From contig LIQB01000002.1 of assembly GCA_001411745.2 (NCBI GenBank), forward strand, positions 311,892-375,891: 64,000 nucleotides of DNA, read 5' to 3'. The notes under the pieces are model-generated. The model was not told the origin of the DNA. It did not search any database and was given only the letters and a program-made list of their open reading frames with translations. The position numbers and the translations under genes were made by a program. This DNA comes from Psychrobacter glacincola. GTDB lineage: Bacteria; Pseudomonadota; Gammaproteobacteria; Pseudomonadales; Moraxellaceae. Shown here piece after piece: positions 8,718-17,499 of this stretch; position 1 is the stretch's first letter, and every line of letters starts with the position of its first letter.

Positions 8718-9995
8718 ATGGTTTTTAAGAGTCAGTTATTAACAGATGATAGAAACAAAAATGAGCATACAGCGATTGAAACAACATCTGGGCTAAACCG
8801 TCGGCAGTTTTTGCGTCGAGTAGGTATCAGTGCGGGTACTGCTGCATTGGCGACGCAAGGTGTTTCTCAGGTATTTGCCGCCAGCCCTATCGACCCTAAT
8901 AATAGTCCGCAGCTCACCAAGGATGATTTGCCAACCGCGTTATTGGGTGAGCGTTCATCCTCACAGCCGTCACTCACGCAAACACACTGTATTACGCCAA
9001 CGATTGAAACGCGACTTTTTGCCAGCTCTAATGTGGGCGGTAGCGATGACCGCAATCAATTGGCATTGGAGCGTATGGCCTGTGCAGGTTTTAAAGTCAA
9101 TAACTCTACGATTACCAATCGGCAGTATCTACGTTTTGCTGGTACGGATTCGCAGCGAGCGAGTGACTTACAGAATATCGCTACGGGTGCAATTAAAGCG
9201 CCCAAATTATTGCTTGGTGTACGTGGTGGCTATGGCGCCATGCGAATATTGCCGATGGTTGATTGGTCGACGCTAGGACGTATTATGAAGGAGCAGGGCA
9301 CGATACTCGCAGGCTTTAGTGATGTGACCGCTATCCAATGTGCGCTACTGGCAAAGGGTGATATGAGCTCGCTTGCGGCACCGATGCTCTATAGTGAATT
9401 TGGCAAGACCAAGCCTGATGAGATCAGCTGTCGACAGTTTGTTGAAGCGCTCACTAATCCCAATCTAACTATCGACATATCAGACGCGTCCTTAACCAGT
9501 CAGCAACTCCCTAGCATTTTAGCAAGTACTGAGCCAAAAACCATAACTGGCACGATGTGGGGCGGTAATCTAAGTGTAGTATCAGCGCTGGCAGGTAGTG
9601 AGTATTTACCACGTATTGACGGCGGTATTGTGTTTTTAGAAGACGTGGGCGAGCAACCTTATCGTATCGAGCGCATGCTGTACGACTTGTATCTAGCAGG
9701 TATCTTTAAGTATCAACAAGCCATTGTATTTGGTGCATTATCGGGTACAGGGGAGGACAGTTATGACAAGCGTTATGATGTGGCTACGGTGATTCGTCAA
9801 TTGCATGAACTAACAGGATTGCCGATATATAGTGGCATGCGTTTTGGTCATATTGGACAAAAACACAGCTTTCCACTAGGCGCAAAGTGTCAAATTAGCT
9901 CCAATACCGATGGTGGCTATCAGCTAGCATTTACCAATTATCCAACAATTAAGGCTGATGCCATCCATGTCGAAGGGTTATGGCAAACGATTTAA
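8718..9995 (+). CDS. ldcA: LD-carboxypeptidase (peptidase S66) with Tat signal
   Basis: The family removes the terminal D-Ala from murein tetrapeptides during cell-wall recycling. The catalytic triad of E. coli LdcA has counterparts: Ser in GFSDVTAIQC, Glu in VFLEDVGEQPYRIERM and His in MRFGHIGQKHSFPLG; RGGYGAMRIL is the usual companion motif. Before the enzyme domain is a twin-arginine signal, NRRQFLRRVG, followed by a hydrophobic stretch ending near VFAASP, so a folded protein is predicted to be exported. E. coli LdcA is cytoplasmic, which makes this location unusual. The start is uncertain: ATG at 8718 has AAGGTGG upstream, and 8670 is a longer option. Confidence 0.88.
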   Translation: MVFKSQLLTDDRNKNEHTAIETTSGLNRRQFLRRVGISAGTAALATQGVSQVFAASPIDPNNSPQLTKDDLPTALLGERSSSQPSLTQTHCITPTIETRLFASSNVGGSDDRNQLALERMACAGFKVNNSTITNRQYLRFAGTDSQRASDLQNIATGAIKAPKLLLGVRGGYGAMRILPMVDWSTLGRIMKEQGTILAGFSDVTAIQCALLAKGDMSSLAAPMLYSEFGKTKPDEISCRQFVEALTNPNLTIDISDASLTSQQLPSILASTEPKTITGTMWGGNLSVVSALAGSEYLPRIDGGIVFLEDVGEQPYRIERMLYDLYLAGIFKYQQAIVFGALSGTGEDSYDKRYDVATVIRQLHELTGLPIYSGMRFGHIGQKHSFPLGAKCQISSNTDGGYQLAFTNYPTIKADAIHVEGLWQTI

Positions 9996-10037
9996 GTATT
10001 AGACAAAACTTAGAAAACTAGCCATTAAAGTACCGTG

Positions 10038-11060
10038 TTAAATCGCTAACCGCGAAAACTTATCTTGATATTCTTTAGGCGTCAGCTCTGTTGCACGCTT
10101 AAAGAGGCGTGTAAACGAGGAGATATCATCATAGCCAACTTGCTCGGCAAGCGATTTTATGGTCACATCTCCTAACTCTAGCAGGCGTTTTGCCTGCTCA
10201 ATTCTGACGGCCTGAATATACTCAATCGGGCGCATAGCAACAGCAGACTGAAAGCGTCTGTTTAAAGTACGCGGGGTGATATTGACCATGGCAGCCAATC
10301 TACTCACCTGAATAGTCTGATAAAAGTTTTCCTCAATGAATTCTTGTACTTGCTTGATTAGTTGGTCTGAATGCGGCTTATGCAAGGTCACATTGGTATA
10401 GCTGTTTTGACTGCCTCTCTTGCTATCTATAATTTGGGTTTTGGCTACTTGAGTAGAAATCTCACGTCCGCAGTAACGCTCTATCAATAACAGTCCTAAG
10501 TCATAAAAGGCGCTGCCACCTGCCGCACAAAATATATTACCGGATTGGCTGTCTGATTTACTCTTTGAGTGAGTGACAAACTGATTTTCTTGTAAGTCAA
10601 CGAGTGGAAAGTCCGCTTTGAATTTACTGGCGTAACCCCAGTGTGTGGTGGCGATTCTATTATCTAATAATCCTGCCTTTGCCAAAAAGAAAGCACCGCT
10701 ACAGTTGCTGGCTATATCCGAATTAGTGTCTGCCAACCGCGTTAGATGGGGTATCAACGCTGCATTTCGGCTCAGTACCTTATCGATTGAATCACCAATC
10801 GTCGGAATCAATAGCAAGTCGCATTCCGCCACGTCCTGAATATCACAATGTGCTTGCATGATTAAGCGGTTGCTACATCTGATATCTACGCCACCAACGC
10901 TTGCTATCTGCACATTGAACCGTGGTTCTACTGGCTCATCTAAAAATCGCTGCCAACTGACACCCGTAAATGAAAACAAATCTAACGCACCTGTCAATGC
11001 ACTGCCGAGCACACCATCGAATCCGATAATAATGACTTTAAAGGGTTTGAAATAAGGCAT
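10038..11060 (-). CDS. GlxA-type transcription regulator (DJ-1/PfpI-like + AraC)
   Basis: 340 residues in two parts. Residues 1-190 form a DJ-1/class I amidotransferase-like sensor with the nucleophile-elbow cysteine in SNCSGAFFLAKAGLL. Residues about 230-335 form an AraC-type double helix-turn-helix (VSRLAAMVNITPRTLNRRF, then IKSLAEQVGYDDISSFTRLF). Proteins of this type usually activate a neighbouring catabolic operon in response to a small molecule. It diverges from the acyl-CoA dehydrogenase cluster, and the 200-bp gap contains clear inverted repeats, so that cluster is the likely target (inference). AGGAG precedes the start. Confidence 0.88.
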   Translation of the reverse strand: MPYFKPFKVIIIGFDGVLGSALTGALDLFSFTGVSWQRFLDEPVEPRFNVQIASVGGVDIRCSNRLIMQAHCDIQDVAECDLLLIPTIGDSIDKVLSRNAALIPHLTRLADTNSDIASNCSGAFFLAKAGLLDNRIATTHWGYASKFKADFPLVDLQENQFVTHSKSKSDSQSGNIFCAAGGSAFYDLGLLLIERYCGREISTQVAKTQIIDSKRGSQNSYTNVTLHKPHSDQLIKQVQEFIEENFYQTIQVSRLAAMVNITPRTLNRRFQSAVAMRPIEYIQAVRIEQAKRLLELGDVTIKSLAEQVGYDDISSFTRLFKRATELTPKEYQDKFSRLAI

Positions 11061-11167
11061 GGATGTCTATTCTCCTGTTACTTCGTTGACTAAAATTTGA
11101 TTTTTTGACCAAAAATATCAATTTTTTATCTGAATTCTCGAAATATAAACGCTATTTATGTCGTATT

Positions 11168-11193
11168 TGACCATAATTATGTCATAAATGACA
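11168..11193. promoter_or_regulatory. Inverted repeats, candidate regulator operator
   Basis: TGTCA-TAAA-TGACA (11180-11193) is a perfect palindrome. It overlaps a second pair, TGAC (11168-11171) and GTCA (11181-11184). Both lie between the divergent GlxA-type gene and the acyl-CoA dehydrogenase gene, about 70-95 bp before the latter. Binding is inferred from position only. Confidence 0.45.
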
Positions 11194-11261
11194 ATACGGT
11201 AAGGGGTTAAATTAGATTAATATCGATTGATAAACAAATTTAATCAGTTAACGAGAATACT

Positions 11262-13067
11262 ATGGCAGCAGATACGCTAATCAATGACTTTGAGTTACCG
11301 TTCCAATTATATGATGTATTGGGCACTGAAAATTTAACCAAGCATGCTAAGTTTGCAGAGCATAGCCGCGAAACGTTTGATGCTGTATTAGATACGGCCA
11401 ATAAAATTGCGACTCAATTGTTTTTGCCGCATAACCACGTAGCAGACAAGAACGAGCCACAGTTTGATGGCAAAAAAGTCAGCATGATAAGCGATGTAAA
11501 GGTCGCTTTTGATGCTTTCCGTGAGTCGGGTTTTATCGCAGGTCGTTATAGTTTTGAAGACGGCGGCATGCAGCTGCCTGAAACAGTGATGACGGCCGTG
11601 GCTGGTTATTTTATGGCTGCCAATCCATCAACGACTGCTTATCCATTTTTGACCACTGCTGCAATCAATGTAATTTCACACTTTGCCAGTGACGAGATTA
11701 AAGCTGCCTTTATGCCGCGCATGCTGACAGGTGAATTCACTGGAACGATGGCATTGACAGAGCCACATGCAGGTTCATCACTTGCTGACATCAAAACCAC
11801 TGCAGTAAAACAAGATGATGGCTCTTACCGCGTCAAAGGCAGCAAAATTTATATCTCAGGCGGCGATCACGAATTGTCTGATAATATCGTCCATTTAGTG
11901 TTGGCCAAAGTGCCAGGTGGTCCAGGTGGCGTCAAAGGTATCTCCTTATTTGCTGTGCCCAAGTATCGCTTAAACGAAGATGCATCTGTCGGCGAGCGCA
12001 ACGACGTACATTTAACAGGACTCATTCATAAACTGGGCTATAGAGGCACGACGTCGACGGCATTGAGCTTCGGTGACGAAGGCGAGTGTTATGGTTATCT
12101 GATCGGTGAAGAGCATTTTGGCCTGCGCTATATGTTCAAAATGATGAACGAGGCACGCATCGCTGTTGGTTTTGGCGCATCGATGGTGGGATATCGTGGT
12201 TATCAGTACTCACTTGATTATGCCAAAGACAGAACGCAAGGCAGAATCGCTCCAAACAACAAACCTGAAGATGCGGCAACAGCTATCATCAATCATGGTG
12301 ATGTAAAGCGCATGCTATTGGCGCAAAAAGCTTACTCTGAAGGCGGCATCTCATTATGCCTATATGGCTCAAACCTGATTGACCGTATCAACACTTGTGA
12401 AGATGAAACGCTAAAAAATGAGTTAACAGAATTACTAGATTTGCTCACCCCAGTATTAAAAGCATGGCCATCTGAGTATGGGCCAAAAGCCAATGATTTG
12501 GGTATTCAAGTATTGGGCGGTGCAGGTTATACACGTGAGTATCAATCCGAGCAGTTCTGGCGTGACAATCGCCTGAATCCTATCCATGAAGGCACAAATG
12601 GTGTGCAGGCATTGGATTTGTCATTTCGTAAGTTATGGCAAAAAGGTGGTCTGGGTATTCAAATTCTAAAACGTGAAATTACCCAAGATTTAGAGAGTAT
12701 TAGTACACCAGAAACAACCAAACTCGCTGGTAAGCTCATGCCTTACATGAGTCATTTGCATGAAGTGTTGGTGCATTTAAGTAAAATCCTGCAAACAGAA
12801 AAAGCCATGACGTTGACTGGCAACGCGCAAGCATTGATGAATATTTTTGCCTCTATCGTGGTCAGTTGGATTTGGATTCGCCAAGCCAGTAAAGCTGAGC
12901 AGCTATTAAGCACCACGCAAGATGCTGAGCAACAGAATTTTTATAAAGGCAAGATACAAGCGGCTAAATACTTCATTGATTGGGAATTACCATTAGTTAA
13001 ACGCGACATCGAATTATTAACCAACACCAACTCTGTTTGCACTGATATGCAAGCGGACTGGTTCTAA
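11262..13067 (+). CDS. Acyl-CoA dehydrogenase, DmdC-like long form
   Basis: FAD enzyme making a 2,3-double bond in an acyl-CoA. At 601 residues it is about 200 longer than ordinary FadE-type monomers and matches the group that includes 3-methylmercaptopropionyl-CoA dehydrogenase, which has an added C-terminal domain. Motifs: TEPHAGSSLADIKTTA and KGSKIYISGGDHE (flavin/substrate region), GGAGYTREYQSEQFWRD, and IHEGTNGVQALDL, which carries the presumed catalytic Glu. It is the first gene of a plus-strand cluster with an MDR reductase 22 bp behind and two SDRs. The actual acyl substrate cannot be told from the sequence. Confidence 0.9.
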   Translation: MAADTLINDFELPFQLYDVLGTENLTKHAKFAEHSRETFDAVLDTANKIATQLFLPHNHVADKNEPQFDGKKVSMISDVKVAFDAFRESGFIAGRYSFEDGGMQLPETVMTAVAGYFMAANPSTTAYPFLTTAAINVISHFASDEIKAAFMPRMLTGEFTGTMALTEPHAGSSLADIKTTAVKQDDGSYRVKGSKIYISGGDHELSDNIVHLVLAKVPGGPGGVKGISLFAVPKYRLNEDASVGERNDVHLTGLIHKLGYRGTTSTALSFGDEGECYGYLIGEEHFGLRYMFKMMNEARIAVGFGASMVGYRGYQYSLDYAKDRTQGRIAPNNKPEDAATAIINHGDVKRMLLAQKAYSEGGISLCLYGSNLIDRINTCEDETLKNELTELLDLLTPVLKAWPSEYGPKANDLGIQVLGGAGYTREYQSEQFWRDNRLNPIHEGTNGVQALDLSFRKLWQKGGLGIQILKREITQDLESISTPETTKLAGKLMPYMSHLHEVLVHLSKILQTEKAMTLTGNAQALMNIFASIVVSWIWIRQASKAEQLLSTTQDAEQQNFYKGKIQAAKYFIDWELPLVKRDIELLTNTNSVCTDMQADWF

Positions 13068-13089
13068 GGACAACTCTAAGGAAAGAGAT

Positions 13090-14097
13090 ATGACAACGAT
13101 AAACAAACAATGGCGCCTAAAAGCAAGGCCAGTAGGCGAGCCAAGCGCTGAAACTTGGGATTATACCGAGACAGAAATACCGACTATTACCGATGGTCAG
13201 TTACTGATTAAGGTTGAATATATCTCTATCGATCCGGCGATGCGTGGTTGGTTGAACGATGCCAAATCCTATATCGCGCCGGTACAGATTGGTGAAGTCA
13301 TGCGCGCCGGTACTGTGGGCGAAGTGATAGAAAGTAAGCATGAGAAGTTTGCCGTTGGTGACTATGTCGCAGGTCATGATGGCGTGCAATCCTATGCTGT
13401 CAGTGATGGTGCTAATCTGTATAAAGTTGATCCAAAACTGGCACCATTGTCTTATTACTTGGGCGTGCTCGGTATGCCGGGTATGACAGGGTATTTTGGT
13501 CTGCTAAAAACAGGTCAGCCAAAAGCAGGCGAGACTGTAGTCGTCTCTGGCGCTGCTGGTGCCGTTGGTAGCTTGGTTGGTCAGATTGCCAAAATCAAAG
13601 GCTGCCGCGTCGTTGGTATCGCAGGCGGTGCTGAGAAATGTAAATTCTTAGTAAATGAGCTTGGGTTCGATGCAACGATTGACTACAAAAACGAAGATGT
13701 GAAAAAAGCATTGAAGAAAACCTGCCCAGATGGCGTCGATGTGTACTTTGACAACGTAGGCGGTGATATCTTAAATGATGTGCTCACACAAATAAACCTG
13801 CATGCGCGTATCGTTATTTGCGGTGCGATTAGTCAATATAACAACACCACAGAAGTCAAAGGCCCCTCGAACTATTTATCATTATTGGTCAATCGTGCTC
13901 GCATGGAAGGCATCGTGGTATTCGATAATATCAAAGAATATCCAGTCGCCATGAAAGATATCGCTGGCTGGATTCAGTCAGGTGAGATGAAAGTGAAAGA
14001 TCATATTGTTGAGGGCATCGAGACGTTCCCTGATACTTTGATGATGCTCTTCAAAGGTGAAAACTTCGGCAAACTGGTACTTAAGGTAGAGGGATAG
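13090..14097 (+). CDS. NADPH-dependent MDR reductase (CurA/prostaglandin-reductase-like)
   Basis: 335 residues of the zinc-free medium-chain reductase group that reduces activated C=C bonds (leukotriene/curcumin reductase type). It starts with WRLKARPVGEPSAETW and carries YISIDPAMRGWL, typical of this group. The NADPH site is VSGAAGAVGSLVGQIAKIKG near residues 150-169, and VDVYFDNVGGDILN follows. No zinc-binding cysteines are seen. It lies between the acyl-CoA dehydrogenase and an SDR (3 bases apart), so the four genes are probably co-transcribed and may act on one unusual fatty-acid or ketone substrate (inference). Confidence 0.88.
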   Translation: MTTINKQWRLKARPVGEPSAETWDYTETEIPTITDGQLLIKVEYISIDPAMRGWLNDAKSYIAPVQIGEVMRAGTVGEVIESKHEKFAVGDYVAGHDGVQSYAVSDGANLYKVDPKLAPLSYYLGVLGMPGMTGYFGLLKTGQPKAGETVVVSGAAGAVGSLVGQIAKIKGCRVVGIAGGAEKCKFLVNELGFDATIDYKNEDVKKALKKTCPDGVDVYFDNVGGDILNDVLTQINLHARIVICGAISQYNNTTEVKGPSNYLSLLVNRARMEGIVVFDNIKEYPVAMKDIAGWIQSGEMKVKDHIVEGIETFPDTLMMLFKGENFGKLVLKVEG

Positions 14098-14100
14098 ATC

Positions 14101-14883
14101 ATGACACTGAATACAAACGGAATTGCATCAGATGTAACGGGTAAACGAATTTTAATCACGGGCGGCGCCTCTGGCATCGGTGCGGCTAGCGCGCTATTAC
14201 TGGCCAGTCGCGGCGCAAAAGTCGTGATTGGGGATATGGCAGAAGAGATGGGCGCTGCGGTCGCCAAGCAAGCTCAAGATGCTGGTAACAATGTCGTCTT
14301 CAAAAAAGTAGACGTGACCAGTGGTGACGAAGTACGTGCGTTGTTCGACTTTGCAGTAGAAACGCTTGGTGGTCTAGATGTGGTGGTAAACAATGCTGGT
14401 ATCGACCATAAGCCTTCGCCAATGCATGAGCTAAGCGATGATGACTTTGATCGCAATATCGCCGTGAATTTAAAAGGCGTTTGGCACTGTATGCGCGCTG
14501 CCGTCAACTGTATGCTACCTAATGGTGGTGGTCATGTGATCAACGTAGCATCTATCGCAGGCCTGCGTTCAGCGCCGATGATCTCAGCTTATAGTGCTGC
14601 CAAACATGGTGTGATGGGTCTTACTAAATCTGCTGCCCATGAGTATGCTCGCGCCAATATTCGTTTCAACGCGGTATGCCCAAGCTTCATCGATACGCCA
14701 ATGGTACGCAATACCATGGCAACGATGGATGAGCGTACGCAGCAAGCAACGGTTAAGGCCAGTCCGATGCGCCGTTTGGGAGACGTTAACGAAGTGTCAG
14801 CCGCAATTGCATGGCTTGCAAGCGATGAGAGTACCTTTATGAACGGTCATGCCTTTACCCTAGATGGTGGTATGCTAGCGTAA
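14101..14883 (+). CDS. Short-chain dehydrogenase/reductase (SDR)
   Basis: Classical SDR of 260 residues: TGGASGIGAAS nucleotide site, D-M after the second strand (VIGDMAEE, suggesting NAD), NNAGIDH, the serine in NVASIAGL and the catalytic YSAAK. The C-terminal DGGML ending is usual for the family. It begins 3 bases after the MDR gene, so translation is probably coupled. The likely job is a hydroxyacyl/keto oxidation or reduction in the same pathway; the substrate is unknown. Confidence 0.9.
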   Translation: MTLNTNGIASDVTGKRILITGGASGIGAASALLLASRGAKVVIGDMAEEMGAAVAKQAQDAGNNVVFKKVDVTSGDEVRALFDFAVETLGGLDVVVNNAGIDHKPSPMHELSDDDFDRNIAVNLKGVWHCMRAAVNCMLPNGGGHVINVASIAGLRSAPMISAYSAAKHGVMGLTKSAAHEYARANIRFNAVCPSFIDTPMVRNTMATMDERTQQATVKASPMRRLGDVNEVSAAIAWLASDESTFMNGHAFTLDGGMLA

Positions 14884-15066
14884 CTGCGACTGTTGAGCGC
14901 TCATTATTAACTCGTTAGTGCTCGATAATCGCTGTTAGATATGACAGCGATTATCTGCGTTTAGTTATCCAATTTTAGACGCCTGTTCTAGATACCTGTT
15001 TTGGATAGATGAATTCAGCGCTCAAGAATGATGGAAAATATAACGTTTATAAAAATATAAGGAATC

Positions 15067-15831
15067 ATGATGAACGATTTATTTGATTTAACCGGTAAGG
15101 TCGCTTTGGTTACTGGCGCAAGCCGCGGTATTGGCGAATCTATTGCTCGTTTATTGGCATCAAGAGGCGCGCATGTGATCGTCTCAAGCCGCAAAATCGA
15201 TGCTTGCCAAGCAGTCGCTGATAGCATCATCGCTGATGGTCACAAAGCCAGTGCCTTTGCTTGTCACGTGGGCGAGATGGCGCAAATTGATACGATTTTT
15301 GAGCATATCAAAAGCGAGTTTGGCCAAATTGATATCTTGGTCAATAATGCCGCAGCCAACCCTTACTATGGCCATATCTTAGATACGGATTTAGCCGCCT
15401 TTGATAAGACGGTTGAGGTAAACATTCGCGGCTACTTCTTTATGTCGACTGCTGCTGGCAAAATGATGAAAGAACAAGGTGGCGGCGTCATCTTAAATAC
15501 CGCATCGGTCAATGGCTTAGTAGCAGGCGACAAGCAAGGCATCTACTCAATCACCAAAGCGGCGGTCATTAGCATGACTAAAGCTTTTGCTAAAGAGTGT
15601 GGCCCACTTAATATCCGCGTCAATGCTTTACTGCCAGGTCTAACTGATACCAAGTTTGCTTCTGCCTTGACGACCAATGATAAAGTCTTAAAAATGGCAC
15701 TACACTCGATTCCGCTAGGACGTGTGGCTGAGCCTGACGAGATGGCTGGCACGGTATTATATCTAGTGTCTGACGCATCAAGCTATACCACAGGCGCGAC
15801 TATCGTTGTCGATGGTGGTATGTTGGCTTAG
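15067..15831 (+). CDS. Short-chain dehydrogenase/reductase (SDR)
   Basis: Second SDR of the cluster, 254 residues. TGASRGIGESI is the cofactor site, and S-S-R-K after strand two suggests NADP. NNAAANP replaces the common NNAG. NTASVNG supplies the serine, and YSITK holds the catalytic Tyr and Lys. It is separated from the previous gene by 183 bp, so it may have its own promoter. It is followed by a strong terminator that ends the cluster. The substrate is not predictable. Confidence 0.9.
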   Translation: MMNDLFDLTGKVALVTGASRGIGESIARLLASRGAHVIVSSRKIDACQAVADSIIADGHKASAFACHVGEMAQIDTIFEHIKSEFGQIDILVNNAAANPYYGHILDTDLAAFDKTVEVNIRGYFFMSTAAGKMMKEQGGGVILNTASVNGLVAGDKQGIYSITKAAVISMTKAFAKECGPLNIRVNALLPGLTDTKFASALTTNDKVLKMALHSIPLGRVAEPDEMAGTVLYLVSDASSYTTGATIVVDGGMLA

Positions 15832-15883
15832 TTAGCCCCTCAGAAGACTTAGAATACCAGTAAAAGAAAGCATGACTATTAAG

Positions 15884-15920
15884 AACTGCATGAGATTTAT
15901 TTCCATGCAGTTTTTTTTGA
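15884..15920 (+). terminator. Rho-independent terminator
   Basis: AACTGCATG pairs with CATGCAGTT, followed by a run of eight or more T. It closes the acyl-CoA dehydrogenase/SDR cluster. Confidence 0.85.
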
Positions 15921-16051
15921 TTTTTTTTTGATCGAGTGTCTAGATCCTTTTAGTGTCATTGCATCGATAGATTAGAATTTGAAGTAAAAATAGGCTGTGT
16001 AATGGCATAATGAAGGTACTAACCGCTACTTGCATAATATGGAAATCAATC

Positions 16052-16891
16052 ATGGATTCAGTGACCAATCATAAAACAAATATAATTTCTCAAAATAAAA
16101 CATGGCTGTTCGTGCCAGCGACTCGCATTGATAGAGTAGCCAAAGCCTTTGCCAGTGATGCAGATGCTGTCATTTTAGATTTAGAAGATGCCGTTGCGCC
16201 AGAAGATAAAGCAGACGCCCGCAAAGCATTACAACAATATCATGACAGTGTAGATTATCAGTCGATTTGGGTGCGTATCAATAAGGCAGGTAGCGAAGAA
16301 TTTTTCAAAGATATAGTGCTCTGTCAAAAAATGCCAAATTTAGCTGGCGTGTTACTAGCTAAAGCTGAGCAAGTCGCCGACATAGAGAGCGTACATCAGC
16401 TTATCAATTTACCCGTGATTGCACTGATTGAGAGTGCTGTTGGATTATATCAAGTCGATAATATGGCAAAAGCAGTCGGCTTGGCCGCGTTTAGTTATGG
16501 TTTTTTAGATTTGTGCAATGACTTGCGGGTGCAAGTAGGTACGCCTGCTGCCGATATTATTGCTAACCAGATTCGCTATCAATTAATACTGACTTCAAAA
16601 GTGCACCAATTGTCCCCACCGATTGATACTGTTTATCCTGATTTTAATGATGAGATAGGATTAAGCGCCCGAGTAAGTTTATGGTCACAAATGGGTATGT
16701 CAGGAATGCTGTGTATTCATCCCAAACAAGTGGCTGTTGTGCAGCACGCCCTTAAGCCGACAGAGAGTGAGCTATCATTTGCTAAGCGTGTGGTCGAGGA
16801 GTATGAGCGAAGCGGGCAGGCAGTGTTTGAGATAGATGGTCAAATGGTAGACGCGCCAGTGATTGAGCGTTGTCGCCAGCTATTAGGTTAG
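16052..16891 (+). CDS. CitE-like CoA-ester lyase (HpcH/HpaI aldolase family)
   Basis: A TIM-barrel lyase of 279 residues resembling the beta subunit of citrate lyase and the malyl/citramalyl-CoA lyases. Visible are FVPATRIDRVAKAFASDADA, the acidic VILDLEDAVAPEDK, WVRIN, LIESAVG for the metal-binding Glu, and CIHPKQV near the C-terminus. There are no citrate lyase alpha/gamma genes nearby, so it is probably a stand-alone CoA-ester lyase. ATG at 16052 has GGAA 8 bases upstream; a longer frame begins at 16010. A terminator precedes it, so it is probably a separate unit. Confidence 0.85.
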   Translation: MDSVTNHKTNIISQNKTWLFVPATRIDRVAKAFASDADAVILDLEDAVAPEDKADARKALQQYHDSVDYQSIWVRINKAGSEEFFKDIVLCQKMPNLAGVLLAKAEQVADIESVHQLINLPVIALIESAVGLYQVDNMAKAVGLAAFSYGFLDLCNDLRVQVGTPAADIIANQIRYQLILTSKVHQLSPPIDTVYPDFNDEIGLSARVSLWSQMGMSGMLCIHPKQVAVVQHALKPTESELSFAKRVVEEYERSGQAVFEIDGQMVDAPVIERCRQLLG

Positions 16892-16966
16892 TTATTGACG
16901 AAGTAGCAGGGAAGCAAATAATGGTTTATTATGCATCATACTTATTTATGATTTAAAAAGAGCTCT

Positions 16967-17380
16967 ATGATTTTCATTAGCAATACCATTAGCCTGAATG
17001 ACAGTGATGTAGAGATTAGCGCGATACGTGCACAGGGCGCTGGCGGGCAAAATGTCAATAAAGTCTCATCTGCGATTCATCTGCGTTTTGATATTCATGC
17101 ATCAAGTTTAAGTGATATCCATAAGCAGCGTTTATTGGACAGTAAAGACAGTCGAATCACCAAAGAAGGCGTGTTTGTGCTCAAAGCGCAGCAGTTTCGT
17201 ACGCAAGAGCGCAATAAGATAGATGCCTTTGAGCGGCTGCAAAGCTTTATTATAAAAGCCACTTATGTCAATCAAACCAGAAAGCCAACTAAACCTAGCA
17301 GAAATGCTAAGCGCAAACGGGTGGATCAAAAGACCCAGCGCGGTAAAACAAAAGTGTTGCGCGGTAAGGTGGATTTCTAA
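16967..17380 (+). CDS. arfB: Alternative ribosome-rescue factor ArfB (YaeJ)
   Basis: A 137-residue peptidyl-tRNA hydrolase that releases peptides from ribosomes stalled on mRNAs lacking a stop codon. The GGQ motif is in GAGGQNVNKVSSAIHLRF. The C-terminal tail, rich in Lys and Arg, is the part that enters the empty mRNA channel in characterised ArfB. The length matches the family, and full-length RF1/RF2 is excluded by size. It is followed by a strong terminator. The basic tail and GGQ make the call firm. Confidence 0.95.
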   Translation: MIFISNTISLNDSDVEISAIRAQGAGGQNVNKVSSAIHLRFDIHASSLSDIHKQRLLDSKDSRITKEGVFVLKAQQFRTQERNKIDAFERLQSFIIKATYVNQTRKPTKPSRNAKRKRVDQKTQRGKTKVLRGKVDF

Positions 17381-17421
17381 TGGGTGGCTTATTTCCTATT
17401 TTTAAATGAACGAGAAAGCCA

Positions 17422-17455
17422 GATGCCAGCCCATTTAAGAGGCTGGCATTTTTTA
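17422..17455 (+). terminator. Rho-independent terminator
   Basis: ATGCCAGCC pairs with GGCTGGCAT, followed by six T. It ends arfB and lies before the convergent sotB-like gene. Confidence 0.85.
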
Positions 17456-17499
17456 TAGTCTTATTTACTATTAGGTCTTTAGCTATCCAAGTCTTTTGC

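Noticed and set aside
8867-9276. Alternative-frame ORFs inside ldcA and similar overlapping frames through the window
   Set aside because: They lie inside well-supported genes, have no ribosome sites and show no family features.
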